From DAOUMF01 sp034408935 (lineage in GTDB: Bacteria; Chloroflexota; Dehalococcoidia; SM23-28-2; RBG-16-64-32): a stretch of 64,000 nucleotides of DNA. Both the position numbers and the translations under genes were made by a program. The notes beneath the pieces are model-generated. The model saw nothing but the letters and a program-made list of their open reading frames with translations, was not told the DNA's origin and searched no databases. Every line of letters begins with the position of its first letter. The stretch's first letter is position 1. Location of the stretch: positions 1-64,000 of the forward strand of contig DAOUMV010000018.1 in NCBI GenBank assembly GCA_034408935.1. The letters are read 5' to 3'. Positions 16,452 through 24,137 of the stretch are shown piece after piece.

Positions 16452-17606
16452 CTAATCACGGCTTAACACCGCCACCGCGCCTGTCGCGGTGGGGACACCC
16501 CGCCACGACTGCGCCAGTCCGACCTTAGCCTTCGTGAGCTGCCGCGGGCCGGCATGCCCGCGGAGCTGAGCCACCACCTCCGCCACCTTCTGGGCGCCGT
16601 TTGCCTCGAACAACTGGCCGACGCCCAGGGAGCCGCCCGACCCGTTCACCGGCAACTCACCGTCGCGGGCAGTGGCCCCTTCGGTCGTCGCAGCTCCCGC
16701 CTGTCCCTGCTTGAACAGGCCCAGCGCCTCCAAGTGCTGCAATTCCTTGTAGGAGTAGCTGTCGTCCACCTCGGCGAAGTCGATCTCCTGGCGCGGCTCA
16801 CCAATCCCAGCCATACGGTAGGCCATCTCCGCGGCGACCTTAGCGTAATCCGCTGTGGCGCCGTCGACGCCTCCTGTGAGGCCCGTCCCGGTGGCCCAGC
16901 CGATCCCGCGCACCCATACCGGGAGACCTCTCAGTTCCTTGGCCCGCTTCTCGGATGTCAGGACGATTACCACCGCGCCGTCGGCGGGCGCGCTCACCTC
17001 TAGCTCCGAGAGGGGAGCGAAGGCGGGCGGCGAGGCTAGGACATCCTGGGGGTCTATGGCCGCGCCGTAGGCGGCGCGGGGGTTGGTCAGCGCGTTGCGC
17101 CGGTTCTTGGCTGCCACGTGAGCGCACTGCTCTCGGGTCGCGCCGCTTGTGGCTAGGTACATGGATGCCTCCAGCCCCGCCATGGCGTGGGCGTTGAAGC
17201 CCAGAGGCCGGACGAAGATGGGGTCGAGGGCAAAGGCGTGCAGCTCTCCCGGCGTGTCCACGTTGGAGGCCTTGCTGTGCGCCTCCACCGCCACCACGTC
17301 CACGACACCGCTGACGATCTGCATGTATGCGGTCGCCAAGCCCTGGATCGCGTCCCCGCCCACAGTGTACACGGGCCGCTGGGCACCGCCGATCTGGTCC
17401 GGCACGTACTCGTCGAAGATGCTCGTGCCTTCGGCGAAGTCCTCTGAGCAGGTCAGGAAGGAGTCGATCTCGGTGCGGGCATCCAGCCCCGCGTCCTCAT
17501 AGGCGCGGGTGGCCGCCTCGAACATGAGCTCCTTGTATGACAGTCCCGGGCTCGTGGCCCGGAACGTCGTTTGGCCTACTCCAACGATCGCTACTCTATC
17601 GGGCAT
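16452..17606 (-). CDS. Thiolase-like protein lacking the nucleophilic cysteine (second)
   Basis: A 384-residue thiolase-fold paralogue of the protein encoded downstream. The start is placed at ATG 17606, giving the family opening MPDRVAIVGVGQTTFR; the frame extends further upstream without homology. The catalytic cysteine region reads YTVGGDAIQGLA, with no cysteine, and the histidine motifs are altered (EVDDSYSYKE, GSGGSLGVGQ). The two alleles with matching substitutions probably form a heteromeric complex with the DUF35 proteins. First gene of the minus-strand cluster 17606 to 13105. Confidence 0.83.
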   Translation of the reverse strand: MPDRVAIVGVGQTTFRATSPGLSYKELMFEAATRAYEDAGLDARTEIDSFLTCSEDFAEGTSIFDEYVPDQIGGAQRPVYTVGGDAIQGLATAYMQIVSGVVDVVAVEAHSKASNVDTPGELHAFALDPIFVRPLGFNAHAMAGLEASMYLATSGATREQCAHVAAKNRRNALTNPRAAYGAAIDPQDVLASPPAFAPLSELEVSAPADGAVVIVLTSEKRAKELRGLPVWVRGIGWATGTGLTGGVDGATADYAKVAAEMAYRMAGIGEPRQEIDFAEVDDSYSYKELQHLEALGLFKQGQAGAATTEGATARDGELPVNGSGGSLGVGQLFEANGAQKVAEVVAQLRGHAGPRQLTKAKVGLAQSWRGVPTATGAVAVLSRD

Positions 17607-17689
17607 ATTTCGTGATTCGCAGCTACCGAGGGACAAGTCTACCCTAAGCACAGCCCCATTGGCGACCCCCGGCTCGCCCATTTTTCGCA

Positions 17690-17718
17690 TTGACAGTCCT
17701 GGGCGGCCCTGAGACAAT
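17690..17718 (+). promoter_or_regulatory. Promoter of the 2-oxoacid dehydrogenase operon
   Basis: TTGACA at 17690-17695, a 17-nt spacer and GACAAT at 17713-17718, about 77 bp before the first start codon at 17795. Confidence 0.6.
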
Positions 17719-17794
17719 AGCATAGGCGACTTGTATTTCTACAATCAGAGGTAGCAATACCTACTCGATGGGGGTGCGCTGGGAAGTGTAGGTC

Positions 17795-19177
17795 GTGGAG
17801 GCTTTTGACCTAGTCGTCATCGGAGGCGGCACCGGCGGCTACACCGCCGCCATCCACGCCACCCAGCTAGGCCTCACCGCAGCCCTTGTCGAGCGCGACA
17901 AAGTAGGTGGCGTTTGCCTCCACAGGGGCTGCATCCCCACCAAGCTACTCCTGGAGACCGCCCACAACCTCTCCCTGATCCGCAACAGCCGCGCCTTCGG
18001 CATCGCCGTCGACAACATCTCCCTCGACTACTCGCTGCTGGCCGCCCGCAAAGAGCAGGTCGTCGGCGCCCTCCACAAGAACCTCCGCTCTGTCATCGAG
18101 AAGCACAAGGTGGAGATCGTCGAGGGCCAAGCGTGCCTCCGTTCGCCCACGGAGGTGGACGTCGAGGGCCGGTGCCTAGAGGCGAGGAGCGTTGTCCTCG
18201 CCACCGGCTCCAAGCCGAAAGCCCTGCCGGGTCTCGAGCCCGACGGCGTGCGCATTCTCACCAGCGACCACTGCCTGGAGATGACGGAGGTCCCCAACTC
18301 CATCGTCGTCCTCGGCGCTGGCTCTGTGGGCCTGGAGTTCGCCTCCTTCTACCTCGACGTGGGCGCGGAGGTCACCGTCATCGAGCTGCTGCCGCGCCTG
18401 CTGCCCCTGGAGGACGCCGACCTGGGCAGGGGCATCGAGAAACTCCTGGCTGCCCGTGGGGCTACTGTGCTCACCTCCGCCCGCGTCCGTCCCGAAGCCA
18501 CGCGTACGTTCGACGATGTGGTAGAGCTCAAGGTGGAGCATGAGGGCTCCGAGAAGGCCGTCCGCGCCGAAAAGGTGCTGGTGGCCACCGGCCGTGACGC
18601 TCTGACGGAGGGCCTGGGTCTGGAGAACACCAACGCCCGGGTGGAGAAGGGCTACGTGCAGGTGGATGACAGCTACCGCACCGACGAGCCCACCGTCTTC
18701 GCCGTGGGCGATCTCATCGGCGGGTTGCAGCTCGCCCATGTGGCCGCCGCCGAGGGCTTCCTGGCCGCCGAAACGATCGCCGGCAAGGAGGTGGAGCCCC
18801 TCGACTACAACCGCGTGCCCCGCGTCACCTACACTCGCCCTCACGTCGCCGCTGTCGGCCTCACAGAGGAGCAGGCCAAGGAGCGAGGCAACGACGTGAA
18901 GACCAGGCGCTTCTCCTACCGCGGTAACGCCATGGCCCTCATCCAGGATGAGACCGACGGCTTTGTCAAGCTCGTCTACGATAGCGAGTCGGGGGATGTC
19001 CTGGGCGTCCACATCCTGGGTCACCAGGCGGGGGAGCTCATCGCGGAGGCGGCCCTGGCCCGCTTCCTCAACGTCTCCGCCTGGGAGATGGGATCGAACA
19101 TTCACCCGCACCCCAGCCTCAGCGAGGTGATGGGGGAGGCGGCGCAGCTATCGGCAGGTATCAGCATCTACTGGTGA
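17795..19177 (+). CDS. lpdA: Dihydrolipoyl dehydrogenase (E3)
   Basis: A 460-residue FAD enzyme that reoxidises the lipoyl groups of 2-oxoacid dehydrogenase complexes with NAD+. FAD-binding VIGGGTGGYTAA starts at residue 7; the redox disulfide is in GGVCLHRGCIPTK; the NAD motif is VVLGAGSVGLEFAS; the second FAD motif is FAVGDLIGG; the C-terminal active-site segment is HPHPSLSEVMGEAA, with the His-x-x-x-x-Glu pair that works across the dimer. The start is GTG. First gene of the operon that supplies E1 alpha, E1 beta, E2 and LipB. Confidence 0.95.
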   Translation: MEAFDLVVIGGGTGGYTAAIHATQLGLTAALVERDKVGGVCLHRGCIPTKLLLETAHNLSLIRNSRAFGIAVDNISLDYSLLAARKEQVVGALHKNLRSVIEKHKVEIVEGQACLRSPTEVDVEGRCLEARSVVLATGSKPKALPGLEPDGVRILTSDHCLEMTEVPNSIVVLGAGSVGLEFASFYLDVGAEVTVIELLPRLLPLEDADLGRGIEKLLAARGATVLTSARVRPEATRTFDDVVELKVEHEGSEKAVRAEKVLVATGRDALTEGLGLENTNARVEKGYVQVDDSYRTDEPTVFAVGDLIGGLQLAHVAAAEGFLAAETIAGKEVEPLDYNRVPRVTYTRPHVAAVGLTEEQAKERGNDVKTRRFSYRGNAMALIQDETDGFVKLVYDSESGDVLGVHILGHQAGELIAEAALARFLNVSAWEMGSNIHPHPSLSEVMGEAAQLSAGISIYW

Positions 19178-19185
19178 AGGAGGGG

Positions 19186-20202
19186 ATGGAAGTGGTGTCT
19201 GTAAGGGAATCGCCAAGTGAGATGGGCCTCACCAGGGATCAGCTCCTGGACATGCTGTATAAGATGATGCTGGCCCGCGCCATCGGTCAGCGAGAGCGGC
19301 TGCTGAACCGCATGGGCAAAGCCCCCTTCGCTGTCACTGGAGAGGGGCACGAGGCCGCCCAGGTCGGCACCGCCTGCGCTCTGGCGCCCGGTAGGGACTG
19401 GGCCGTCCCCTACTACCGTGACGTCGGTGTCGCTCTCGTCATGGGCCAGACCGCCCGCGATCTGATGTTGGAGGACTTGGCCCGCGGCGAGGCTGTCAGC
19501 TCCGGAGGCCGCAACATGCCCTGCCACTTCAGCGACCCCAAGCTGCGCATCGTCGCCGGCTCGGCTGTCGTGGCCACCCAAACCCTGCACGCCGTCGGCA
19601 CCGCCTTCGCCAGCAAGCTCCGCGGCCTGGACGAGGTATCGATGACCTGGTTCGGCGACGGTGCCACCTCCAAGGGCGACTGCCACGAGGCGATGAACTT
19701 CGCCGCCGTCCACAAGCTGCCCGTTATCTTCGTCTGCGAGAACAACCAGTATGCCATCTCCGTCCACTGGACCAAACAGATGGCGGTGGAGAACGTCTCC
19801 GTTCGCGCCCAGGGCTACGGCTTCCCGGGCGTGACGGTGGACGGCAACGATGTGCTCGCGGTCTATGGGGCCGCCAAGGAGGCGGTGGACAGGGCCCGCC
19901 GCGGCGACGGCCCCACCTTCATCGAGGCCAAGACCTATCGTCTCGTCCCCCACACCAGCGACGATGACGATCGCCGCTATCGCTCCCGCGAGGAGGTGGA
20001 GGACTGGATCGCCAAGGACCCCATCACCCGTTTCCAGGCCTATCTGGAGGAGCGTGGCCTGCTCGACGCCAGGACCCGGGACGAGCTGACGAAGAGGGTG
20101 GCGGAGGAGGTGGATGCCGCCACCGAGTACGCCGAGAACGCGCCATTACCCGACCCGCAGACGGTTTTCGACCACGTCTTCGCCGGAGAGGAGGGGAAGT
20201 AG
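19186..20202 (+). CDS. pdhA: 2-oxoacid dehydrogenase E1 component, alpha subunit
   Basis: A 338-residue thiamine diphosphate enzyme subunit that decarboxylates pyruvate or a branched-chain 2-oxoacid. The cofactor motif GDGATSKGDCHEAMNFAAVH is followed by the magnesium-binding CENNQYAIS. Phosphorylation-loop-like residues follow (YRLVPHTSDDDDRRYR), a form more common in the branched-chain type, so the substrate is left open. ATG 19186 sits directly after AAGGAGGGG; GTG 19192 has better spacing and may be the real start. Stop and next ATG are two bases apart. Confidence 0.9.
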   Translation: MEVVSVRESPSEMGLTRDQLLDMLYKMMLARAIGQRERLLNRMGKAPFAVTGEGHEAAQVGTACALAPGRDWAVPYYRDVGVALVMGQTARDLMLEDLARGEAVSSGGRNMPCHFSDPKLRIVAGSAVVATQTLHAVGTAFASKLRGLDEVSMTWFGDGATSKGDCHEAMNFAAVHKLPVIFVCENNQYAISVHWTKQMAVENVSVRAQGYGFPGVTVDGNDVLAVYGAAKEAVDRARRGDGPTFIEAKTYRLVPHTSDDDDRRYRSREEVEDWIAKDPITRFQAYLEERGLLDARTRDELTKRVAEEVDAATEYAENAPLPDPQTVFDHVFAGEEGK

Positions 20203-20204
20203 CG

Positions 20205-21188
20205 ATGTCTGAGAAGACGATGATAGAGGCCGTCCACGACGCCATGCAGGAGGAGATGCGGCGCGACCCTCGCGTCATCGTTATGGGCGAGGACGTGGGC
20301 GAAGGCGGCGTCTTCCGCGCTACCCAGGGCTTCCTCGATGAGTTCGGTCCCGACCGCTGCGTCGATACTCCCCTCGCCGAGTCCGCCATCGTCGGCGTCG
20401 CCATCGGCGCCTCCCTCAACGGCATCATCCCCATCGCCGAGATCCAGTTCGCCGACTTCATCCACCCGGCCACCGACCAGCTCGTCAGCGAGGCCGCCCG
20501 CCTCCGTTACCGCTCCAACGATGGCTGGGGCTGCCCCATCACCGTGCGTGCCCCCTACGGCGGCGGCATCCACGGCGGCCCCTACCACTCCCAGAGCGTG
20601 GAGGCGATCTACGGCCACGTCCCCGGCCTCAAGGTCGTCTGCGTCGCCACTCCCTACGACGCCAAGGGCCTCCTCAAGTCCGCCATCCGCGACCCGGACC
20701 CCGTCATCTTCCTCGAGCACAAGCGAGCCTACCGCCTCTACCGGCAGGACGTTCCCGAAGGGGACTACGCTGTGCCCATCGGTAAGGCGGAGGTGAAGCG
20801 CGAGGGCGACGACATCACCCTCGTCACCTACGGCATGATGCTTCACCACTCCCTCAAGGCCGCCGAGACCGTGCAGGCGGAGGACGGTGTCAGCGTGGAG
20901 GTGATCGACCTGCGCACCATCTCGCCTCTGGACAAGGAGACCTTCCTCAAGTCCGTGGAGAAGACGGGCAAGGCGCTCGTGGTGTACGAGGACAACCTCA
21001 CCGGTGGCTTCGGCGCCGAGGTTGCTGCTATCATCGCCCAGGAGGCGTTCGACTCCCTGGACGGTCCGGTGACTCGGCTGGCCTCCCCGGACGTGCCCAT
21101 CTCCCCCTACGCCGGCGTCCTTGAGGAGTACGTGCTCCCCAACCCGGAGAAGATAGCCAAAGCGATCCGAGAGCTCGCCGCCTACTAG
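20205..21188 (+). CDS. pdhB: 2-oxoacid dehydrogenase E1 component, beta subunit
   Basis: A 327-residue E1 beta subunit that completes the thiamine diphosphate site with the alpha subunit. Recognisable segments are MGEDVGEGGVFRATQGF, the PLAESAIVGVAIGAS loop, PYGGGIHGGPYHSQS and the C-terminal DLRTISPLDKET and TRLASPDVPISPYA. Length and order are normal. It directly follows the alpha gene, so they are made together. Confidence 0.93.
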   Translation: MSEKTMIEAVHDAMQEEMRRDPRVIVMGEDVGEGGVFRATQGFLDEFGPDRCVDTPLAESAIVGVAIGASLNGIIPIAEIQFADFIHPATDQLVSEAARLRYRSNDGWGCPITVRAPYGGGIHGGPYHSQSVEAIYGHVPGLKVVCVATPYDAKGLLKSAIRDPDPVIFLEHKRAYRLYRQDVPEGDYAVPIGKAEVKREGDDITLVTYGMMLHHSLKAAETVQAEDGVSVEVIDLRTISPLDKETFLKSVEKTGKALVVYEDNLTGGFGAEVAAIIAQEAFDSLDGPVTRLASPDVPISPYAGVLEEYVLPNPEKIAKAIRELAAY

Positions 21189-21215
21189 GAGGAGGAGATC
21201 GGGAAATCCGCTCCA

Positions 21216-21235
21216 CCCCAGCCTGAAGGCTGGGG
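21216..21235. repeat. Hairpin between E1 beta and E2 genes
   Basis: CCCCAGCC, a 4-nt TGAA loop and GGCTGGGG. An 8-bp perfect stem with no T tract, followed 30 bp later by a REP-like palindrome; together they fill most of the 152-bp gap in the operon and may modulate expression of E2 relative to E1. Confidence 0.6.
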
Positions 21236-21264
21236 CATGAACGGGCTAGAATCGATGCTGCAGT

Positions 21265-21284
21265 CCTGCCTACCGACAGGCAGG
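21265..21284. repeat. REP-like palindrome, copy 2
   Basis: CCTGCCT, 6-nt loop, AGGCAGG. Same family as 12574-12594 and the copy inside lipB at 22692-22709. Confidence 0.7.
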
Positions 21285-21340
21285 CTTTTGGGCTGCGGCG
21301 CGGGATACTCTTCACGATTGCGGATACCCGGAGGGCCTTC

Positions 21341-22525
21341 ATGACTACCACGCTCACGATGCCGGAGGTGGGTGAGACCGTCACCGAGGGCACCATCGAG
21401 AGGTGGCTCAAGAAGCCGGGCGACCACGTAGACAAGTACGAGCCCATTGTCGAGATCAACACCGACAAGGTCAACGTGGAGATCCCTTCTCCCGTCACCG
21501 GCATGGTGCAGGAACTTCTGGTGGAGGAGGGCGCCGTCGTCGCCGTCGGGGCGCCTCTGGCCATCATCGAGGAGGTCGCGGGCGAGGCTCCGGCGGAAGC
21601 CCCGCTGCCGGAAGAGGAGCGGCCGCGGGTCGAGGCTGCGCTCCCCTCTCGCGCCCGCGCTCCGGCGCGCCGCCGCGCTACTCCTCGCGTCCGGAAGCTG
21701 GCAGAACAGCTCGGTGTCGACCTTTCGCTGGTGGAGGGCAGCGGTCCCCAGGGCCGTGTCCTGGAGGAGGACGTCCGCGCCTTCGGAGGGGCGCGGCCGG
21801 CGCCGTCCGCGGGGCCGGCGGAGCAGCAGGAGGAGATGCTTCCCCTCACCGCCATCCGCCGCACCATCGCCCAGCGCATGGCCGCGTCCAAGTTCAGTGC
21901 GCCCCATGCCTGGCTCGTGATGGAGGCTGACGTCACTGGCCTGGCCCGCCTGCGCGAGGCCCAGCGGGAGACGTTCCGTCAGCGCGAAGGCGTGGACCTC
22001 ACCTATCTGCCGTTCGTTGTGGCCGCCGCCGCCCAGGGACTGCGCGAGCACCCGCCGCTCAACGCCTCCTGGGCCGAGGACAAGGTCGCCCTCAAGAAAC
22101 GCATTCACATCGGCATCGCCGTGGCTGCCGAGCAGGGACTCCTCGTCCCCGTCGTGCGCGACGCCGACCGCTTGAACGTCGCCGATCTGGCCCGGGCCAT
22201 CCATGACCTCTCCGACCGGGCCCGCGCCGGCAAGCTGAAGCTGGAGGACGTCCAGGGCGGCACCTTCACCGTGGACAACACCGGCTGGTTCGGCTCCATC
22301 ATCAGCATGCCCATCATCAACCAGGGCCAGGCCGCCATCCTCGCTCTGGAGGCAATCACAAAACGCCCCGTCGTTCTGGACGACGATGCCATCGCTGTGC
22401 GGTCCATGGTCAATCTTTGCCTCTCCTTCGACCACCGCATCCTGGACGGCGCTCAGGCCGCTGACTTCCTGCGCTCTGTCGTGCATCGGCTGGAGGCCTA
22501 CGGGCCCGACACGGCGCTCACATGA
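21341..22525 (+). CDS. pdhC: Dihydrolipoamide acyltransferase (E2)
   Basis: A 394-residue E2 core subunit. One N-terminal lipoyl domain (about residues 3-77) has the lipoylated lysine in EINTDKVNVEIPS; an Ala/Pro/Arg/Glu-rich linker follows, then the peripheral subunit-binding domain (TPRVRKLAEQLGVDLSLVEG, about 107-142) and the C-terminal acyltransferase with the catalytic SFDHRILDGAQAADFL. It transfers the acyl group from E1 to CoA. Its TGA overlaps the ATG of lipB, which encodes the enzyme that begins lipoylation of the same lysine. Confidence 0.94.
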   Translation: MTTTLTMPEVGETVTEGTIERWLKKPGDHVDKYEPIVEINTDKVNVEIPSPVTGMVQELLVEEGAVVAVGAPLAIIEEVAGEAPAEAPLPEEERPRVEAALPSRARAPARRRATPRVRKLAEQLGVDLSLVEGSGPQGRVLEEDVRAFGGARPAPSAGPAEQQEEMLPLTAIRRTIAQRMAASKFSAPHAWLVMEADVTGLARLREAQRETFRQREGVDLTYLPFVVAAAAQGLREHPPLNASWAEDKVALKKRIHIGIAVAAEQGLLVPVVRDADRLNVADLARAIHDLSDRARAGKLKLEDVQGGTFTVDNTGWFGSIISMPIINQGQAAILALEAITKRPVVLDDDAIAVRSMVNLCLSFDHRILDGAQAADFLRSVVHRLEAYGPDTALT

Positions 22526-23271
22526 GCGGATCATCTCCCCCCTGCCGCGCCCTTTGGCTGGGCCGAGTGGAATACGAGCGCGCCTGGGCCCTTCAGCGCG
22601 ATCTGGCGCTCCGTCGTGCCCGCGATGAGATCGGGGACACGCTCCTCCTGCTCGAGCACCCGCCGGTGTACACCACTGGCCGCCGCGCCTCGCCTACCGG
22701 CAGGCAGGCGTTGCGGGATCATCTTCTAGTACCGTCGGAGTCGCTGGGTGCGCCGCTCCTGACGGTGGACCGCGGCGGCGATATCACCTTCCACGGTCCC
22801 GGCCAACTTGTCGTTTATCCGATCATCGCCCTGCAAGACCGGACGCGTGGCGTTCAGGCCTACGTCCGCGCCCTGGAGGAGGTTGTCATCCACACCCTCG
22901 CCGGCTACGGCATCGACGCTGGGAGGGAGGAGAAGCTCACCGGCGTATGGGTCGGGCGCGATAAGATCGCCGCCATCGGCGTGCGGGTGAGCTGGCCAGG
23001 CGGGGCGACGGGCGGCTGGGTCACTAGCCACGGCCTAGCCCTCAACGTAAGCGGGGACCTGGACTGGTTCCAGCGGATCATCCCCTGCGGCATAGCTGGC
23101 CGAGAGGTGACGTCCATGGAGCGGCTCACGGGCCGCTGCCTGCCGCTGCCGGAGGTGGCGGAGAGCCTGTCTCGCACCTTCGGCCGCGTATTCGGTCGAG
23201 ACATCGCCCCGCTGACTTCGCTCTCTGATCTGTCCGCCGCTTCGTTGCCCCTCACGTTGTCGACCCTTTAG
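22522..23271 (+). CDS. lipB: Octanoyltransferase LipB, with an in-frame repeat insertion
   Basis: A 249-residue lipoyl(octanoyl) transferase that moves octanoyl from acyl carrier protein to E2. Family motifs are LLLEHPPVYTTGRR, the substrate loop DRGGDITFHGPGQLVVYPI, the catalytic lysine region GRDKIAAIGVRV and the catalytic cysteine in IIPCGI. Between TTGRR and HLLVP a stretch encoded by a REP-like palindrome (22692-22709) inserts SPTGRQAL into a surface loop, which other LipB proteins lack in this form. Coupled to the E2 gene by an ATGA overlap. Confidence 0.93.
   Translation: MSGSSPPCRALWLGRVEYERAWALQRDLALRRARDEIGDTLLLLEHPPVYTTGRRASPTGRQALRDHLLVPSESLGAPLLTVDRGGDITFHGPGQLVVYPIIALQDRTRGVQAYVRALEEVVIHTLAGYGIDAGREEKLTGVWVGRDKIAAIGVRVSWPGGATGGWVTSHGLALNVSGDLDWFQRIIPCGIAGREVTSMERLTGRCLPLPEVAESLSRTFGRVFGRDIAPLTSLSDLSAASLPLTLSTL
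22692..22709 (+). repeat. REP-like palindrome inside lipB, copy 3
   Basis: GCCTACCGGCAGGCAGGC, the same short palindrome as at 12574 and 21265, here lying in frame within the lipB coding sequence and read as part of SPTGRQA. Confidence 0.7.
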
Positions 23272-23340
23272 AATAGGTGTCTGGCGACTACTGGCCACCT
23301 CGATTCACACAAGTCCCGCTATTTCCGCAGGAGCTATCTC

Positions 23341-24126
23341 ATGACCGTGGAACATGCACGCACGGACGGTGCCGCCGCCTCATCGGCCAACTCTCCCATC
23401 ATCCATGCGGCCGGCGTTGTCAAGACCTACGACACCGGCAGGGTGAAGGTGGAGGCGCTGCGCGGCATCAGCTTGACGATCGAACGGGGCGAGATGGTGG
23501 CCATCATGGGGCCTTCCGGCTGCGGCAAGACCACTCTCCTCAACTGCCTCAGCGGGCTGGACGACATAGACTCCGGCCAGGTCTCTGTGGGTGGCACTGA
23601 CCTCAGCACCATGTCCGACAACGAGAAGACGGAGTACCGGGCCCGCCACATGGGCTTCGTCTTCCAGTTTTACAACCTGCTGCCTGTTCTCTCTTCTGTG
23701 GAGAACGTCGAACTCCCCCTCTTGGTCTCCGGCGTCTCCGCCCGCGAGGCTCGTCGCCGCGCCCTGGATGCCCTGGACCGTGTCCACCTGCGAGATTGGG
23801 CCGAGCACAGGCCAGCCGAACTCTCCGGCGGACAGCGACAGCGAGTGACCATCGCCCGCTCCCTGGTAAATGACCCCGCTATCGTTTGGGGGGACGAGCC
23901 CACCGGCGACCTGGACAGCACCAACGCCAACGAGATCATGGATCTCCTCTGTGATCTTAACGAGAGACAGGGCCAGACGTTCGTGCTCGTGACCCACGCG
24001 CTTGAGGTGGCAGAGAGGACGGGCCGCATCATCAGGATGCACGACGGCCAGATCACCAGCGACAATCGCATCATCGATCGCGCGGCGGGGATCTGGGGTC
24101 CGGCGGCCGAGGCGAAGTCCGACTAG
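23341..24126 (+). CDS. ABC transporter ATP-binding protein (LolD/MacB type)
   Basis: A 261-residue ATPase of the lipoprotein-export/macrolide-exporter group. Walker A GPSGCGKTTLLN (about residue 58), Q loop VFQFYNLLPVLSSVENVELP, signature LSGGQRQRVTIARSL, Walker B and catalytic glutamate AIVWGDEPTGDLDS, and the H loop VLVTHALEVAERT are all intact. It works at the inner face of the membrane with the two large FtsX-type permeases encoded immediately downstream. The ATG follows CAGGAGC. The transported or extracted substrate is unknown. Confidence 0.94.
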   Translation: MTVEHARTDGAAASSANSPIIHAAGVVKTYDTGRVKVEALRGISLTIERGEMVAIMGPSGCGKTTLLNCLSGLDDIDSGQVSVGGTDLSTMSDNEKTEYRARHMGFVFQFYNLLPVLSSVENVELPLLVSGVSAREARRRALDALDRVHLRDWAEHRPAELSGGQRQRVTIARSLVNDPAIVWGDEPTGDLDSTNANEIMDLLCDLNERQGQTFVLVTHALEVAERTGRIIRMHDGQITSDNRIIDRAAGIWGPAAEAKSD

Positions 24127-24137
24127 AAGAGGCGGCC

